Below, in pieces: positions 32,780 through 33,738 of a stretch of DNA of 33,738 nucleotides. A model generated the notes under the pieces. That model had not been told where the DNA came from. It did not search any database and saw nothing but the letters and a program-made list of their open reading frames with translations. Position 1 is the first letter of the stretch, and the number at the start of each line of letters is the position of its first letter. The stretch is from Sphingobacterium thalpophilum (lineage in GTDB: Bacteria > Bacteroidota > Bacteroidia > B-17B0 > Aurantibacillaceae). The position numbers were made by a program, and so were the translations under genes. The stretch is taken from positions 1 to 33,738 of the forward strand of contig CALPON020000018.1 of assembly GCA_943325195.2 (NCBI GenBank). The letters are read 5' to 3'.

Positions 32780-33287
32780 CAGACATAGTCGTTTTGTTTT
32801 TTTTATAATTAGTGTAGCTGGATTGCTCATCTCTGCCTGCAAGCCAACGGTGTCTCTCAGTGGCGCTAGTATTCCTGCAGAAGCTCAGACGGTGAGTGTC
32901 GGCATTTTTAAGAATAATTCGACTCTTGGTCCGCCGGACCTTCCGCAACAGTTCACCGAGAAATTACGTGATCTCGTCGCACAGCAGACGCGGCTCGCGA
33001 TGATTGCGAAAAGTGGTGACCTTCAATTTGAAGGTTACATCAGTGATTACAATGTGAGTCCCGTTGCCGCTAATGGCGATCAGGCTTCGCAAAACCGGCT
33101 CACCATTACTGTCCAGGTGATCTTCTTTAATAAATTTGAGCCAGCAAAAAATTTTGAGCGGACTTTCAGTGGATTTGCAGATTTTGCGGGCACTGAAAGT
33201 ATTACCGCAAGGGGTCCCGCCTTGGTTCAAGAAATATTTAGACAAATAAGCGGCGATGTGTTTTACGCGGCTTTTAATAATTGGTAA
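32757..33287 (+). CDS. lptE: LptE-family LPS-assembly lipoprotein
   Basis: The 176-aa protein has a lipoprotein signal (FVFFIISVAGLLISAC, lipidated Cys28). The mature part begins SGASIPAEAQTVSVGIFKNN, the LptE-like core of a strand followed by helix (QFTEKLRDLVAQQTRLAMI) and beta hairpins (FEGYISDYNVSPVA, LTITVQVIFFN). It ends with the helix ALVQEIFRQISGDVFYAAFNNW, typical of Bacteroidota LptE. With LptD it would place lipopolysaccharide in the outer leaflet. The start ATG 32757 overlaps the activator by 23 bp; a TTG at 32769 is an alternative. The stop overlaps the next start by one base, which implies translational coupling. Confidence 0.88.
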   Translation: MSTPLRNNRHSRFVFFIISVAGLLISACKPTVSLSGASIPAEAQTVSVGIFKNNSTLGPPDLPQQFTEKLRDLVAQQTRLAMIAKSGDLQFEGYISDYNVSPVAANGDQASQNRLTITVQVIFFNKFEPAKNFERTFSGFADFAGTESITARGPALVQEIFRQISGDVFYAAFNNW

Positions 33288-33738
33288 TGCGGCCCTCAGA
33301 ATTTAAAAAATATTTGGGGAATCCCCTGTTGCTGGAGCCGGCGCACATCGCTGAGTTACAGCAGCTCGTATTGGAGTTCCCTTACTTTCAGGCGGCACAT
33401 CTATTACTGACCCTTGCAGGAAAGCGGCATGACGCAAGAGTTTATCAGCAGAGTTTAAAAAAGACAGCTATTGTGGCCAGTAGTAGATTACAGCTTTACC
33501 ACTTGGTGGAGCGCATGGATCTTGAAGCGCATAAAATTCAGATACAAGAAGAAGCGCCTGTTCAGGAAGCAGCTCAAGAATTAAATATTTTAAAGGCAGC
33601 TGAATTAAGCACCGGCTTCTCGGAAGCAGAGGCTGCAAAAACAGCTCAACTCCCAGAAGAAACGGTCACAGCTGAAGCGGAGCTCCCTACATTGCTTGTT
33701 GAAGCCGCAGAAACGCGGATGCCAGCGGAACCAAACAA
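33287..33738 (+). CDS. Conserved Bacteroidota hypothetical protein, 5' part only
   Basis: The gene starts at ATG 33287, sharing one base with the lptE stop (TAATG), and runs off the window after 150 codons with no stop. The first 80 residues are helical and TPR-like: LQQLVLEFPYFQAAHLLLTL, then RVYQQSLKKTAIVASSRLQ and LYHLVERMDL. After about 85 the sequence becomes Ala/Glu-rich and low in complexity (EEAPVQEAAQELN, ETVTAEAELP). Genes of this type lie between lptE and secG in many Bacteroidota (from memory); the function is not known. No signal peptide is seen, so it is probably cytoplasmic. Confidence 0.75.
   Translation, partial: MRPSEFKKYLGNPLLLEPAHIAELQQLVLEFPYFQAAHLLLTLAGKRHDARVYQQSLKKTAIVASSRLQLYHLVERMDLEAHKIQIQEEAPVQEAAQELNILKAAELSTGFSEAEAAKTAQLPEETVTAEAELPTLLVEAAETRMPAEPN

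Noticed and set aside
1-33738. CRISPR arrays, insertion sequences, prophage, toxin-antitoxin or defence genes
   Set aside because: No regularly spaced repeats, transposase or integrase motifs, or known defence domains were found on either strand.

Overview
The window reads as a chromosomal segment of a Bacteroidota bacterium, probably a gliding or T9SS-bearing lineage of the Flavobacteriia/Chitinophagia type. Evidence: a GldB-type gliding lipoprotein, a 1522-residue secreted protein ending in a type B T9SS sorting domain, a PorE-like TPR/PD40 protein, the neighbourhood miaB - sigma-54 activator - LptE, MutA/MutB methylmalonyl-CoA mutase, hardly any Shine-Dalgarno sequences, and at least seven copies of the Bacteroidota -7 promoter box TAnnTTTG directly upstream of genes. 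It is mostly housekeeping and envelope DNA. I see no phage, insertion sequence, CRISPR array or recognisable defence island.

Layout. 1-1290: a TerB-like protein and a tandem universal stress protein (+). 1290-2000: about 700 bp without an intact gene, holding what looks like the relic of a two-component kinase/receiver. 2000-5550 (-): a serine hydrolase with an out-of-frame C-terminal tail, a pyridoxamine-oxidase-like protein and an E2 acyltransferase. 5800-10560 (+): a membrane-anchored conserved protein, mutA, mutB and a short-chain dehydrogenase. 10567-12128 (-): three small envelope proteins. 12209-14091 (-): accB-accC, with a strong terminator. 14252-16209: a divergent pair, outer-membrane barrel (-) and gldB (+). 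16307-22013 (-): der, a PorE-like protein, dxs and an AHSA1-like protein. 22140-26708 (+): the T9SS type B giant. 26780-27180 (+): tRNA-His and a tiny Kazal-like lipoprotein. 27230-29875 (-): topA. 30077-33738 (+): miaB, a sensorless sigma-54 activator, lptE and the start of a further gene that runs off the end.

How the genes fit together. E2, MutAB and AccBC point to branched-chain/propionyl-CoA and malonyl-CoA metabolism. GldB, the PorE-like protein, the barrel, the giant and LptE belong to building the outer membrane and the type IX secretion surface. Der, TopA, MiaB, Dxs and tRNA-His are core functions. Several start codons lie only 4-10 nt downstream of a TAnnTTTG box, which implies leaderless or near-leaderless mRNAs and corrects the starts of dxs and miaB. 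The points most worth a second look are the two-component relic (1501-1793), the frame break at the end of the serine hydrolase (about 4300), the PorE-like protein lacking an OmpA domain, the Kazal-like mini-lipoprotein and the sigma-54 activator inside an LPS-assembly operon. No clearly new multi-gene system is evident.
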